A stretch of DNA of 64,000 nt from positions 248,373 to 312,372 of the forward strand of contig NZ_SOHL01000027.1 of NCBI RefSeq assembly GCF_004403985.1, read 5' to 3'. This stretch comes from Cryobacterium gelidum. Lineage in GTDB: Bacteria; Actinomycetota; Actinomycetes; Actinomycetales; Microbacteriaceae. How positions within the stretch are numbered: the first letter of the stretch is position 1; the number at the start of each line of letters is the position of its first letter. The notes beneath the pieces were generated by a model, which worked only from the letters and a program-made list of their open reading frames with translations, did not search any database and was not told the DNA's origin. The position numbers were made by a program, and so were the translations under genes. Shown piece by piece: positions 8,035 to 17,030 of this stretch.

Positions 8035-8931
8035 CGAGCTGCATCGGCTCAAACGGGCGCTGGCGCCAATCTGAACAAGTACGCGGAGACGGCACTGGCC
8101 AGTTCGACGATTGTCATCGGCCATTACTCCACCTCGTTCGGGCTTGCCGCCCGGCTGCTCGATGCCCGGGTGCGCATACCCGTACGCACGATCTATGCCC
8201 TCGTGCGTATCGCCGACGAGATCGTCGACGGGGCCGCCGCCGAAGCCGGTGTCGGGGTCGAGGAGCAGCGGCAACTGCTCGACGAGCTCGAGCTGGAGAC
8301 TGAGCGGGCGATTGTGCGTGGGTACAGTACCAATCTCGTGGTGCATGCCTTCGCAGTGACGGCCCGTCAGTATGGCATCGACTCCAGCCTGATCGCGCCG
8401 TTCTTCGCCTCGATGCGCCGCGACCTCGACCCGGCACCGTTCACCGCTGACAGCGTCGCCGAGTACATTTACGGCTCCGCGGAGGTAATCGGACTCATGT
8501 GCCTGCGCTGCTTCGTGCACTGGTCACCGCGCACCGCCTCTGAACTCGAACTGCTCGAAGACGGTGCCCGACACCTCGGTGCCGCTTTTCAAAAGATCAA
8601 TTTTCTGCGCGACCTGTCCTGCGATCGCGAAATTCTCGGTCGCAACTACTTCCCGGGGATCGACCCGCTGAACCTCACCGATGGGCAGAAGAACGTGATC
8701 CTCGACGACATCGACGCCGATCTGAGCATCGCCAGCGCCGTACTGCCGCTGTTGTCGCCCGGCTGCCGCCGCGCCGTAGCCGCGGCGCAGGGACTATTCG
8801 CACGATTGTCCCAGCGGCTCCGGTCAACCCCGGCCAACCAGTTATTGCGCTCCCGCGTTCGGGTGCCGGATGGAGAGAAAATCATGATCGCCCTGACTTC
8901 GGCGCTCGGTCCCGGCGCGTGGAAGCGATGA
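7999..8931 (+). CDS. crtB: Phytoene synthase
   Basis: Condenses two geranylgeranyl diphosphates to phytoene; squalene/phytoene synthase family, 310 residues from the first ATG. Motifs: SFGLAARLL, then IYALVRIADEIVDG (first aspartate motif, about residues 65-78), and FQKINFLRDLSCDREILGRN with YFPG (second motif). The true start may be any of three ATGs in the repeat at 7999-8034 or a site just after it, because the conserved domain begins only near residue 25. It overlaps crtE by one base and crtI by four bases (ATGA). Confidence 0.92.
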   Translation: MGPLMGPLMGPLRAASAQTGAGANLNKYAETALASSTIVIGHYSTSFGLAARLLDARVRIPVRTIYALVRIADEIVDGAAAEAGVGVEEQRQLLDELELETERAIVRGYSTNLVVHAFAVTARQYGIDSSLIAPFFASMRRDLDPAPFTADSVAEYIYGSAEVIGLMCLRCFVHWSPRTASELELLEDGARHLGAAFQKINFLRDLSCDREILGRNYFPGIDPLNLTDGQKNVILDDIDADLSIASAVLPLLSPGCRRAVAAAQGLFARLSQRLRSTPANQLLRSRVRVPDGEKIMIALTSALGPGAWKR

Positions 8932-10562
8932 CGCGCACCATCGTGATCGGCGGCGGTATAGCCGGTCTGGCCAGCGCCGCCCTGCTCGCCCGGGATGGCC
9001 ACGACGTGACGCTCCTGGAATCCCGCTCCGAACTCGGTGGGCGGGCCGGCCTGTGGAGCGCCGAGGGGTATCGGTTCGACACCGGGCCGTCCTGGTATCT
9101 CATGCCGGAGGTCTTCGAGCATTTCTACCGGTTGTTCGGCACGAGCGCTGCCGCACAGCTCGACCTTGTGAAACTGGATCCCGGTTACCGGGTGCTCTTT
9201 GAGGGTGACCCGGACCCGCTGGATATTCGGGCTGACCGAGCCGCGAATATCCGTCTGTTCGACAGTGTGCAACCGGGAGCCGGGCGCGCGCTCGACCGCT
9301 ACCTGGACTCTGCGGCCACAACCTATGACATGGCCGTGAAACGGTTCTTGTACTCGAGTTTCGAATCATTCCGGTCGCTTCTCGTTCCTGACGTGCTGCG
9401 GCGCCTCGGTCGCTTGGCTCGTCTGCTGCTGCAACCGCTCGACAAATTCGTTGCCGGGTATGTCCGCGACCCGCGGCTGCGCCAAATCCTCGGGTACCCG
9501 GCCGTATTTCTGGGGTCGGCGCCAAACCTGACCCCGTCGATGTATCACCTGATGAGCCATCTTGACCTTGCCGACGGTGTGCTCTACCCGCAGGGCGGTT
9601 TCGCCACGCTGATCGACAGCATCGCCGGGATCGCCCGGGCCGAAGGCGTGCGCATCATCACCGATGCGAGGGTCACGGCCATTCGCGTCACCGATCGGAA
9701 CCGCGTTGCCGGTGTGCGGTATGACGACGCCGACGGCAGGTCGACGCAGCTCGATTCCGACGTGGTGGTGTCGGCAGCCGACCTGCACCACACCGAAACC
9801 GAACTGGTTCCCGCGAAGCTGCAGACCTATCCCGAACGCTGGTGGAACAAGCGCGTGTCGGGGCCCGGGGCCGTGCTGGTGATGCTCGGCGTGACCGGGC
9901 AACTTCCCCAGCTGGCGCACCACTCGCTGTTCTTCACGACAGATTGGGGTAGGAACTTCGGTCAGATCTTCGGCACGAAGACCTCCGTGCCATCCCCGGC
10001 GTCCCTGTACGTGTGCATGCCGAGTGCCACCGACCCGTCGGTGGCACCGACCGGTGACAGCAACCTGTTTGTGCTGGTGCCCGTGCCGGCCGATGTGACC
10101 CTGGGTGGCGGCGGCATCAATGGTGCCGGTTCGACCACGGTCGAGCTGGTAGCGGATGCCGCTATCGCGCAGGTCGCCCAGTGGGCCAACATTCCCGACC
10201 TCGCCGAACGCGTGTCGGTGCGGCGCACGGTCGGCCCGGCCGATTTCGCAGACGACCTCAACTCGTGGAAGGGCGGCGCCCTCGGCCCCGCGCACACCCT
10301 GCGGCAGAGCGCCTTCATGCGGGGATCGAATATGTCCAAGAAGATTGCGGGCCTGTACTACGCCGGCGGCACCACCATTCCCGGCATCGGGCTACCGATG
10401 TGCCTGATCAGCGCCGAGATTTTGCTCAAGCGGCTGCGTCACGACACCACGACGGGACCGCTGGCGGAACCGCTGCCGGCCCGACCTAAGCGGCACCCCG
10501 GCCCAACCGATCTGCCCGGGGTTACCGAAAAACCGGTGAAGTCTGCGCCACGCCGGTCGTGA
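8928..10562 (+). CDS. crtI: Phytoene desaturase
   Basis: FAD-dependent desaturase converting phytoene to lycopene, 544 residues. The N-terminal dinucleotide fold is TIVIGGGIAGLASAALLA (from residue 4), followed by ESRSELGGRAG. The C-terminal family signature YYAGGTTIPGIGLPMCLISA is intact. I chose the ATG at 8928 because it forms an ATGA overlap with the crtB stop; a GTG at 8919 would add three residues. The last 40 residues are Pro/Arg rich and look disordered. Confidence 0.94.
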   Translation: MTRTIVIGGGIAGLASAALLARDGHDVTLLESRSELGGRAGLWSAEGYRFDTGPSWYLMPEVFEHFYRLFGTSAAAQLDLVKLDPGYRVLFEGDPDPLDIRADRAANIRLFDSVQPGAGRALDRYLDSAATTYDMAVKRFLYSSFESFRSLLVPDVLRRLGRLARLLLQPLDKFVAGYVRDPRLRQILGYPAVFLGSAPNLTPSMYHLMSHLDLADGVLYPQGGFATLIDSIAGIARAEGVRIITDARVTAIRVTDRNRVAGVRYDDADGRSTQLDSDVVVSAADLHHTETELVPAKLQTYPERWWNKRVSGPGAVLVMLGVTGQLPQLAHHSLFFTTDWGRNFGQIFGTKTSVPSPASLYVCMPSATDPSVAPTGDSNLFVLVPVPADVTLGGGGINGAGSTTVELVADAAIAQVAQWANIPDLAERVSVRRTVGPADFADDLNSWKGGALGPAHTLRQSAFMRGSNMSKKIAGLYYAGGTTIPGIGLPMCLISAEILLKRLRHDTTTGPLAEPLPARPKRHPGPTDLPGVTEKPVKSAPRRS

Positions 10563-10876
10563 GCGTTCTGTACCTGCTGATGTTACTGCTCTCACTCGGG
10601 GGCATGGCGGTGCTGGACTGGCGCTTTCGTCTGTTCTTCTGGCGTTCCCCGGGGCGGGCGGCCCTCGTGCTCGGCATCGGGGTGCTGTTCTTTCTCGCTT
10701 GGGACCTGCTCGGCATCGACCTGGGCATCTTCTACCGCGGTGAGACAGCGCTGATGACCGGCGTGCAGCTGACGCCGGAACTGCCGCTCGAGGAGGTCTT
10801 CTTTCTCACCTTTCTCTGTTACCTGACCATGATCCTGGTACAGGTCGCCCGACGCGTGCTCAAGCCGCGGGTTTGA
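10559..10876 (+). CDS. crtYe: Lycopene cyclase subunit, CrtYe type
   Basis: First half of the heterodimeric actinobacterial lycopene cyclase that cyclises the ends of C50 flavuxanthin-type precursors. 105 residues with three hydrophobic segments and the conserved LPLEEVFFLTF. The GTG start overlaps the crtI stop (GTGA). Sequence alone does not separate the epsilon-forming (CrtYe/Yf, decaprenoxanthin) from the gamma-forming (CrtYg/Yh, sarcinaxanthin) cyclases, so the symbol is by convention. Confidence 0.88.
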   Translation: MSVLYLLMLLLSLGGMAVLDWRFRLFFWRSPGRAALVLGIGVLFFLAWDLLGIDLGIFYRGETALMTGVQLTPELPLEEVFFLTFLCYLTMILVQVARRVLKPRV

Positions 10877-10877
10877 C

Positions 10878-11198
10878 ATGACCTATCTCCTGCTGAATGC
10901 GGCTTTTCTCGCCGCCGCCTTGCTCGTGGCCGCCGTGGCCCTGGTGCGACGATTGGTTTCGGCCCGTTTCGTCGCTGCTGTGGCCGTTGCCCTTTGCCTG
11001 ACGCTGCTACTGACGGCCGTGTTCGATAACCTGATGATTGGGGCTGGACTGTTCAGCTACGACCCGGCGCACATTTCCGGGCTGTTCATCGGTCTGGCCC
11101 CGATCGAAGATTTTGCCTACCCGCTCGCCGCGGCGATTCTACTTCCGGCTCTGTGGGTGCTTTCGGGCGGTGCCAGGTTAGGACGAACGGATGACTGA
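10878..11198 (+). CDS. crtYf: Lycopene cyclase subunit, CrtYf type
   Basis: Second half of the heterodimeric cyclase, 106 residues, three membrane segments, with the matching acidic motif LAPIEDFAYPLAA near residue 74. It starts one base after the crtYe stop and overlaps crtEb by eight bases, consistent with stoichiometric synthesis of the two subunits. The same caution on ring type applies as for its partner. Confidence 0.88.
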   Translation: MTYLLLNAAFLAAALLVAAVALVRRLVSARFVAAVAVALCLTLLLTAVFDNLMIGAGLFSYDPAHISGLFIGLAPIEDFAYPLAAAILLPALWVLSGGARLGRTDD

Positions 11199-12090
11199 GC
11201 AGCTCGGCACGGCAGGATGGAAGACCCGGCAGGTCGTGCTGTCGTCGCGGCCGCTCAGCTGGATCAACACGGCGTTTCCCTTCGCCGCCGTGTACGTGGT
11301 GACCACCGGGCGCATCGATGCGCTGTTGATCGTGGGCACGCTGTTCTTTCTCATTCCCTACAACCTGTTGATGTACGGCATCAACGATGTCTACGATTAC
11401 GAGTCCGATTTGCGCAACCCGCGGAAGGGCGGCGCTGAGGGGGCACTGCTGCACCCCGCGCTGCACCGAACGGTAATTGCCGCCGGGGTTCTTTCCTCGG
11501 CGATTGTGGGCGGGGCGATGGTCTTTTTGGCGGGGTCGCGGCATCCGCTTTCGTGGATCGTTCTCTCCCTGAGCCTGTTTGCGGTGGTGGCCTATTCGGT
11601 GCGCGGGCTGCGGTTCAAGGAGCGGCCCATTCTGGACTCGATCACCTCGAGCGCCCACTTCGTCAGCCCGGCCGTCTATGGACTCGTGGTGGCCGGCGCC
11701 ACCATCAACTTTGGGCTGCTCGCCCTGCTCGCGGCGTTCTTTCTGTGGGGCATGGCCAGCCATGCCTTCGGGGCGGTGCAAGACGTCGAACCCGATCGCC
11801 AGTCCGGAATTGCGTCGATCGCGACGGCTCTCGGTGCCTGGCCGACCGTGCGGCTCGCGATCACCTTCTGGGTTCTGGCGGGCTTGCTCATGCTGGCGAC
11901 GCCGTGGCCTGGGCCGCTGGCCGCCGTGCTGGCCGTTCCGTACGTTCTGGCAGTGCTGCCGTTCTGGTCGGTCGGCGATGAGCAGTCGGAGAGTGCCAAC
12001 CGGGGCTGGAAACGTTTTCTCTGGCTCAACTTCTTCACTGGTTTCATCGCGACCCTGCTGCTGATCATCTGGGTGCGGCAGGGCGCCTGA
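11191..12090 (+). CDS. crtEb: Lycopene elongase (UbiA-type prenyltransferase)
   Basis: Membrane prenyltransferase adding C5 units to both ends of lycopene to give C50 carotenoids. 299 residues, about eight hydrophobic segments. The two aspartate-rich motifs of UbiA enzymes are NDVYDYESD (about residues 66-74) and QDVEPDRQSG (about residues 194-203). It is the last gene of the operon; with crtYe/crtYf it marks the C50 branch rather than a C40 pathway. Only 46 nt separate it from the S4 gene and no terminator is evident there. Confidence 0.93.
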   Translation: MTEQLGTAGWKTRQVVLSSRPLSWINTAFPFAAVYVVTTGRIDALLIVGTLFFLIPYNLLMYGINDVYDYESDLRNPRKGGAEGALLHPALHRTVIAAGVLSSAIVGGAMVFLAGSRHPLSWIVLSLSLFAVVAYSVRGLRFKERPILDSITSSAHFVSPAVYGLVVAGATINFGLLALLAAFFLWGMASHAFGAVQDVEPDRQSGIASIATALGAWPTVRLAITFWVLAGLLMLATPWPGPLAAVLAVPYVLAVLPFWSVGDEQSESANRGWKRFLWLNFFTGFIATLLLIIWVRQGA

Positions 12091-12136
12091 ACGTTCTGGT
12101 CGCAGCCCGGCAGAGTGAGGCCGTTAGAGTAACAAG

Positions 12137-12514
12137 ATGGAGCTTACGTCTGCCCGCGTCGACAGTTGGAGCTGGAGCGTGCGCCTGTTCAAGACCCGGT
12201 CGATGGCCACGACCGCCTGCCGCGCCGGCCACGTGAAAGTGAACGGGGACAAGGCCAAGGCGGCGCAGGCCCTGCACATTGGTGATGAGGTGCGCGTGCG
12301 CTCGGACGGCTTCGACCGGGTGCTGATCGTGTCGCGCCTCGTGGTCAAGCGGGTCGGGGCGGTCGTCGCTGCCGAATGCTACGTCGACACCACTCCGCCG
12401 CCGCCGCCGCGCGAAGAGGTAGCCCTGGTGCCCATGCGCGACCGCGGCGCCGGGCGGCCGACCAAACGTGAACGCCGGGAGATCGACGAGCTGCGCGGGC
12501 ACGTCAACGAGTGA
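12137..12514 (+). CDS. S4-domain RNA-binding protein (Hsp15-like)
   Basis: 125-residue protein whose N-terminal two thirds is an S4 domain: RVDSWSWSVRLFKTRSMA followed by CRAGHVKVNGDKAK and GDEVRV. Family relatives such as Hsp15 bind the 50S subunit or stalled peptidyl-tRNA. The C-terminus carries a proline run and a basic segment, GRPTKRERREIDELR, common in actinobacterial members. It may be cotranscribed with the crt operon, but has no functional link to it that I can see. Confidence 0.82.
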   Translation: MELTSARVDSWSWSVRLFKTRSMATTACRAGHVKVNGDKAKAAQALHIGDEVRVRSDGFDRVLIVSRLVVKRVGAVVAAECYVDTTPPPPPREEVALVPMRDRGAGRPTKRERREIDELRGHVNE

Positions 12515-12537
12515 CGGCTGCTGCGACTGCGCTCGTT
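12506..12537. terminator. Hairpin between convergent S4 and csrA genes
   Basis: Arms AACGAGTG and CGCTCGTT pair over eight positions, including one G-U, around a 16-nt loop in the 31-nt gap between the two convergent stops. There is no T-run, so this is at best a weak bidirectional terminator. Confidence 0.3.
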
Positions 12538-12545
12538 GAGGCGGT

Positions 12546-12842
12546 TCAGCCCTCCGCGGGCGGGTTCGGCAGCGGAGGTGTCTGAGGCTGGGCCTGGCCT
12601 GATTGCAACGCGGCAAGCACTCCGAGCGACCGTTTGATGCGCTCCTCGGCGTCGGTGTCGATTTGGCTCGCGGCGAGGTTCGCCTCGCTGACAGCGCGCA
12701 CGACTTCGTCACGCTGAATCTTGACGCCGCGTGGTGCGTCGATTCCGATGCGCACACTGTCGCCGCGGGCGTCGAGCACGGTGATGACGATATCGTCACC
12801 GATGAGGATCTTTTCCCCCGGTTTGCGTGTCAGAACGAGCAT
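12546..12842 (-). CDS. csrA: Translational regulator CsrA
   Basis: RNA-binding dimer that represses translation by binding GGA in hairpin loops at ribosome binding sites. 98 residues: MLVLTRKPGEKILIGDDI and VRIGIDAPRGVKIQRDEV contain the family core, including the arginine and valine strand that contacts RNA. About 40 residues extend beyond the core, ending Pro-rich; Firmicute CsrA proteins that interact with FliW also have an extended C-terminal helix. It is the last gene of the flbD-to-csrA block, nine bases after the flhF-like gene. Both flagellin leaders carry likely CsrA sites, and fliW lies at 44360. Confidence 0.93.
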   Translation of the reverse strand: MLVLTRKPGEKILIGDDIVITVLDARGDSVRIGIDAPRGVKIQRDEVVRAVSEANLAASQIDTDAEERIKRSLGVLAALQSGQAQPQTPPLPNPPAEG

Positions 12843-12851
12843 CTTTCCAGC

Positions 12852-13871
12852 CTACCGTTCGCCGTCGCCGGGTCGGGAATACGGCAGGGCCGCGCGGCGG
12901 CCGGTCGGTGCAGCGGCCACCCGCCCGTCCATCCATTGCACCGGCAGCCCGAGGTCGTCGACCGTGGCCGGTGAGGTTGTGAACCGGCGGCCGAGCGCGG
13001 CGACCGCGTGCACCTGAACGCTGCTGACGACCATGTTGACCCAGCGGATGGTGTCCTCGGTTTTCCGGCTGGCGTCGACGACCACCCAGACCTGGTCAGC
13101 ACCGATCGCGGTGAGCGTCGCCGCACGAGCGACAGCATCGGAGGCGGGTTCGATCCCACAGGCGATGAACGTGCTGTGTCCCATCTCCACACCGTTAGCT
13201 CGTGCCGACACGGCGCTTCGCCGGTGGTCGACACGCTCGATCCGGTCGTGCAGGAGTGTGCCGGAGATGCGGAGCTCCCCCGCACCGGCCACACGCAGCA
13301 TGAGGCGGGCGATCGTGAGCGGGTCGTCCGCGAGCCCGACGATCAAGACCAGGTCTCCCGGCCGCGTCAGCGGAGCCGGTACGGGCGGTCGGGCCAACGT
13401 CGGCGGAGCCGGTATCGCAGCCGGTGCCGCAACCGGCAACACAGCCGGCACCGCAGTTGAGGCGACGTCCGGGCCGGGCGCCGCTTGTGAAACGACAAGC
13501 TGGCCGGTAGCGAAGGTGAGTTCGTCCATGAGCTGGGCGAACCCGTCGGAGGCCGTGGATACCTGCGGGGAGGACTGGGTCGAGTAGAGCCGGGATTCGG
13601 CCTCGTCGGCGTCGTCGAGCAGCGCTGCGATGCCCAGCCGCGCCGAGATATCGAGGCCGGCGTGCGCCGACTTCTTGCGCTGCGCAAGTTCGACGACCTC
13701 GACCGTGATCTCAAAGTGCTCGCGCGCAAAGAAGCCGCGGATGCCGCCGACGGTGACCCGCTCGGCCGCGATGATGGTGGCGTTTGCGCCGTGCTCGGCA
13801 ACGACGCGTTCCTGCAGTTCCCGCAGCGTGGGACCCTTAAGCAGAAATCGTTTCGGCTCCACGGACCACAC
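12852..13871 (-). CDS. FlhF-like protein without a P-loop
   Basis: 339 residues. The first 70 residues (KRFLLKGPTLRELQERVVAE, then GANATIIAAERVTVGGIRGF) match the N-terminal region of FlhF, the SRP-type GTPase that places flagella. The C-terminal region aligns in outline with the NG domain (LVLIVGLADD, QVWVVVDASRKT, LPVQWMDGRV). However, the GxxGxGKT loop is replaced by GLADDPLTIARL, and the Asp-x-x-Gly and Thr-Lys-x-Asp motifs are not recognisable. It probably cannot hydrolyse GTP. A 70-residue Ala/Pro linker separates the halves. It overlaps the end of flhA by 35 bases. GTG at 13871 or 13862 may be the start. Confidence 0.7.
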   Translation of the reverse strand: MWSVEPKRFLLKGPTLRELQERVVAEHGANATIIAAERVTVGGIRGFFAREHFEITVEVVELAQRKKSAHAGLDISARLGIAALLDDADEAESRLYSTQSSPQVSTASDGFAQLMDELTFATGQLVVSQAAPGPDVASTAVPAVLPVAAPAAIPAPPTLARPPVPAPLTRPGDLVLIVGLADDPLTIARLMLRVAGAGELRISGTLLHDRIERVDHRRSAVSARANGVEMGHSTFIACGIEPASDAVARAATLTAIGADQVWVVVDASRKTEDTIRWVNMVVSSVQVHAVAALGRRFTTSPATVDDLGLPVQWMDGRVAAAPTGRRAALPYSRPGDGER

Positions 13872-15888
13872 CTACTGTCTCAATGGTCACATTCGCCGAC
13901 GTTACTTCCTGGTACGACAATACCGGCAGGCCGCCGGTCTGGGTGGAGATGAGGCGCCGGATCGCCGGGCGAAGCGCCGGGGCACAGACCAGCACCGCTG
14001 TCTGGCCACTGGCCTCGACCTTGGCTACGGAAGTGCGCACGGAGCCGAGCACGACTTCGATGCGGGCCGGATCCATTAAGATCTGTGTGCCCTGATCGGA
14101 GGGGCGCAACCCTTCGAGCATGGACTGCTCGAGGGTGGGTTCGATCATGATGACTCGCAGCACAGTGCCGTCGAGATACTGCGCGGTCAGCGCCGGGCCG
14201 AGGGCCTGGCGCGCGGTTTCAACTAGCCCCTCCGGGTCATTCGATGCCTTGGCCCGCAGGGAGAGCGCCTCGTAGATGCGCGGCAGATCGTTGATCGGAA
14301 TCTGCTCGACCAGCAGCCCCTGCAGCACGCGTTGCACCTCGGCGAGAGAGAGCAGGCCGGGAATCAGATCGTCGACGGCCGAGGGATTGACCTGCTTGAC
14401 ACCCTCCGTGAGCACCCGCACGTCTTCCCGGGTGAGCAGACGCGCCGCGTTCGTGGTGATGATCGACGAGAGGTGGGTCACCACGACCGAGACCCGGTCG
14501 ATCACGGTCGCGCCGGTCATCTCGGCGCTGTGCCGCATCTCACTCGGCACCCATTTACCGGCCAGGCCGAACACCGGCTCGATCGTGACCTGCCCGGGCA
14601 GGGTATCGAGGGCGTCACCGAGGGCGAGCACCTTGCCGGCCGGTGCCAGGCCGCGCCCGTATTCGACGCCAGCGATACGAATGACGTAGGTCGACGACGG
14701 CAGGTCGACGCTGTCGCGGGTGCGCACCGGTGGCACGACCACACCCAGATCCATCGCGACTTTACGACGCAGACCGCGCACCCGGGCGAGCAGGTCATCG
14801 GAGGCGCCGGAGACGAGGTCGACGAGGTCGGGCGAGAGCATGATCTCCAGGGCATGCACGCGCATCTGCTCGATCAGGTCTTCGGTCGTATCGGTCTTGG
14901 GGGCGCTCTTCTCCGAGGCCATGGTAGCCTCGATGCTCGCCTGTTTGGTGACCTCGCCGGCCTTGATGCGCTGGGCGATCAGCATGAGCGCCATACCAAC
15001 GATGAGGAACGGCAGCACCGGCATGCCCGGAATGAGTGCCATCAGCACAGCGGCGGCTCCGGCAATGGTCAGGGCGTTCCTCGACTGCGTCAGCTGAGTG
15101 GATGCCGTCGACCCGATATCGGTCTCCGCATTCGAACGGGTGACGATCATGCCGGTGGAGACGGCCATGAGCAGGGCCGGAATCTGGGTGACGAGGCCAT
15201 CGCCGATGGTCAGCAGGGCGTAGGTATTGATCGCCTCACCAACCTCCATGCCGCGCTGCAGCATGCCGATGGCGATGCCGCCGATGAGGTTGATCACGAT
15301 GATGACGAGCCCGGCGATAGCATCACCCTTGACGAACTTGGAGGCGCCGTCCATGGCACCGTAGAAGTCCGCTTCGGCGGACACTTCTGCCCGACGATCC
15401 TTGGCCTCGGTGTCGGTGATCAGGCCGGCGTTGAGGTCGGCGTCGATGGCCATCTGCTTGCCGGGCATAGCGTCGAGGGTGAACCGGGCGCCGACCTCGG
15501 CCACTCGCTCGGCGCCCTTGGTGACGACGACAAACTGAATGACGACGAGAATCAGAAAGATGACCGCGCCGATAATGATGGAGCCGCCGACGGCAACGTG
15601 CCCGAAGGCTTCGATCACCTGGCCGGCATAGCCGTCGCCGAGTACCAGGCGGGTGGAAGCAACGTTGAGGCCGAGACGGAACAGGGTCGCAACGAGCAGC
15701 AATGATGGAAAAACCGAGAAGTCGAGCGGTTTCTTCACGAACATCGTCGTGAGCAGGGTGACCAGCCCCAGCATGATGTTCAAAATGATCAGGATGTCGA
15801 GCAGGCCGGCCGGAATCGGTACGACGAGCAGCAGGATGATGCCGACCACGCCCACCGGAACGGCAAGCTTGATGAGATTGCGATTCAT
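13837..15888 (-). CDS. flhA: Flagellar export gate protein FlhA
   Basis: Nonameric export gate of the flagellar type III secretion system. 683 residues. The N-terminal half holds about eight membrane helices, with the cytoplasmic FHIPEP-type segment GAERVAEVGARFTLDAMPGK at about residues 125-145. The C-terminal half is the chaperone-docking cytoplasmic domain. ATG start overlaps the flhB stop (ATGA). Length and layout are normal. Confidence 0.95.
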   Translation of the reverse strand: MNRNLIKLAVPVGVVGIILLLVVPIPAGLLDILIILNIMLGLVTLLTTMFVKKPLDFSVFPSLLLVATLFRLGLNVASTRLVLGDGYAGQVIEAFGHVAVGGSIIIGAVIFLILVVIQFVVVTKGAERVAEVGARFTLDAMPGKQMAIDADLNAGLITDTEAKDRRAEVSAEADFYGAMDGASKFVKGDAIAGLVIIVINLIGGIAIGMLQRGMEVGEAINTYALLTIGDGLVTQIPALLMAVSTGMIVTRSNAETDIGSTASTQLTQSRNALTIAGAAAVLMALIPGMPVLPFLIVGMALMLIAQRIKAGEVTKQASIEATMASEKSAPKTDTTEDLIEQMRVHALEIMLSPDLVDLVSGASDDLLARVRGLRRKVAMDLGVVVPPVRTRDSVDLPSSTYVIRIAGVEYGRGLAPAGKVLALGDALDTLPGQVTIEPVFGLAGKWVPSEMRHSAEMTGATVIDRVSVVVTHLSSIITTNAARLLTREDVRVLTEGVKQVNPSAVDDLIPGLLSLAEVQRVLQGLLVEQIPINDLPRIYEALSLRAKASNDPEGLVETARQALGPALTAQYLDGTVLRVIMIEPTLEQSMLEGLRPSDQGTQILMDPARIEVVLGSVRTSVAKVEASGQTAVLVCAPALRPAIRRLISTQTGGLPVLSYQEVTSANVTIETVGVVRGAETISA

Positions 15889-17030
15889 GAACGGCCTCCG
15901 GCAGTCTGCGGTGATGGTGATGGTGATGATGATGATGATGATGGGGCGGTGAGGGCGCTCATGGTGTGGGTTCCCGCCGTACTCCCTCGCTTCTGCAGGG
16001 CCATGACGAAGGCGAGCACCCGGGCGACCGCGTTGTACAGTTCGGTCGGAATCTCGTCGCCGATCTCACAGACCGCATGCAGGGCCCGCGCGAGCGGCAC
16101 GTCCTGCACGATCGGCACCCGATCGGTCTCGGCCTGCACGCGAATGCGGGCGGCGATATGGCCGACCCCCTTGGCGACCACGCGCGGAGCCGACTTGCCC
16201 GGTTCGTATTTGAGAGCCACGGCCACGTGGGTGGGGTTGACCAGCACGACGTTGGCATCAGCGACCGAGGTGATCATGCGATTGCGGCTCATCATCAGCT
16301 GGCGGGAGCGACGCTGCGATTTGATCAGAGGGTCGCCCTCCGATGCTTTGTTCTCGTCTTTGACCTCTTTCTTCGTCATCAAGGTCTTCTTGCGATTGCG
16401 TTTCATGATGACGAAGATGTCGGCGGCGGCGAGAACGAGGCCGGCCGCGACGGCCGCTTGGAGAAGCGCGGCCGTTCCGCTGCCAGCGGCGCTGAGCAGC
16501 TCAGATACCGGCAGTCCCCCGGCGGTCAATAGCACCGGCATCAGTCCCTGAATCACCCAGTACAGCACCACCCCCACAGCGGCGGTCTTGGCGAGCACTT
16601 TCACGCCCTCCCACAGCGCCTGTGTGCCGAACACACGTTTCATGCCCGTGACGAGATTGAACTGCTCGTACTTGCCGGTGAACTTCTTGAAGTGGATGCC
16701 GCCCTGCAGCGCCGCTCCACCCAGCACGACGATGAGCACCACGACAAAGAACGGCGTCAGAATATCGGCCAGCGAGGACAGGGCGTTGCCGAGGGCTTCG
16801 ACAGCGACGCTCGGATCCGGATTGTTGGCGAGGGTGCCGATGCGGTACATCTGGTCGGTTCCCGCAGCGCCGCCCGCCGCGATGGTGGCCGGCAGCATGA
16901 GACCGGCAGCGCCCACGCCGAGCCACGCCGTGACATCCTGTGATTTGGACAGCTCGCCCTTTTCGCGCACCCGCTTCATGCGTTTCTCGGTGGCTGGTTC
17001 GGTCTTCTCGCCGGAGTCGGTTTCGGACAA
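15885..17030 (-). CDS. flhB: Flagellar export switch protein FlhB
   Basis: Substrate-specificity switch of flagellar export, 381 residues. N-terminal GEKTEPATEKRMKRVREKGE is typical. Four membrane segments follow, and the autocleavage motif NPTH is present in VVLVNPTHVAVALKYE (about residue 258). The C-terminal tail is a Ser/Pro run encoded by a trinucleotide repeat. It starts immediately after the fliR stop and overlaps flhA by four bases. Confidence 0.95.
   Translation of the reverse strand: MSETDSGEKTEPATEKRMKRVREKGELSKSQDVTAWLGVGAAGLMLPATIAAGGAAGTDQMYRIGTLANNPDPSVAVEALGNALSSLADILTPFFVVVLIVVLGGAALQGGIHFKKFTGKYEQFNLVTGMKRVFGTQALWEGVKVLAKTAAVGVVLYWVIQGLMPVLLTAGGLPVSELLSAAGSGTAALLQAAVAAGLVLAAADIFVIMKRNRKKTLMTKKEVKDENKASEGDPLIKSQRRSRQLMMSRNRMITSVADANVVLVNPTHVAVALKYEPGKSAPRVVAKGVGHIAARIRVQAETDRVPIVQDVPLARALHAVCEIGDEIPTELYNAVARVLAFVMALQKRGSTAGTHTMSALTAPSSSSSSPSPSPQTAGGRS
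15911..15944. repeat. Trinucleotide repeat in the flhB 3' end
   Basis: A run of GTGATG/GATGAT-type triplets on the plus strand encodes a Ser-Pro tail of FlhB on the minus strand. Being a triplet repeat, length changes alter tail length but not frame. Confidence 0.85.

Noticed and set aside
14332..15705. 457-codon plus-strand frame opposite flhA
   Set aside because: FlhA on the minus strand is fully conserved; the antisense product is Asp/Gly/His rich with no recognisable domain.
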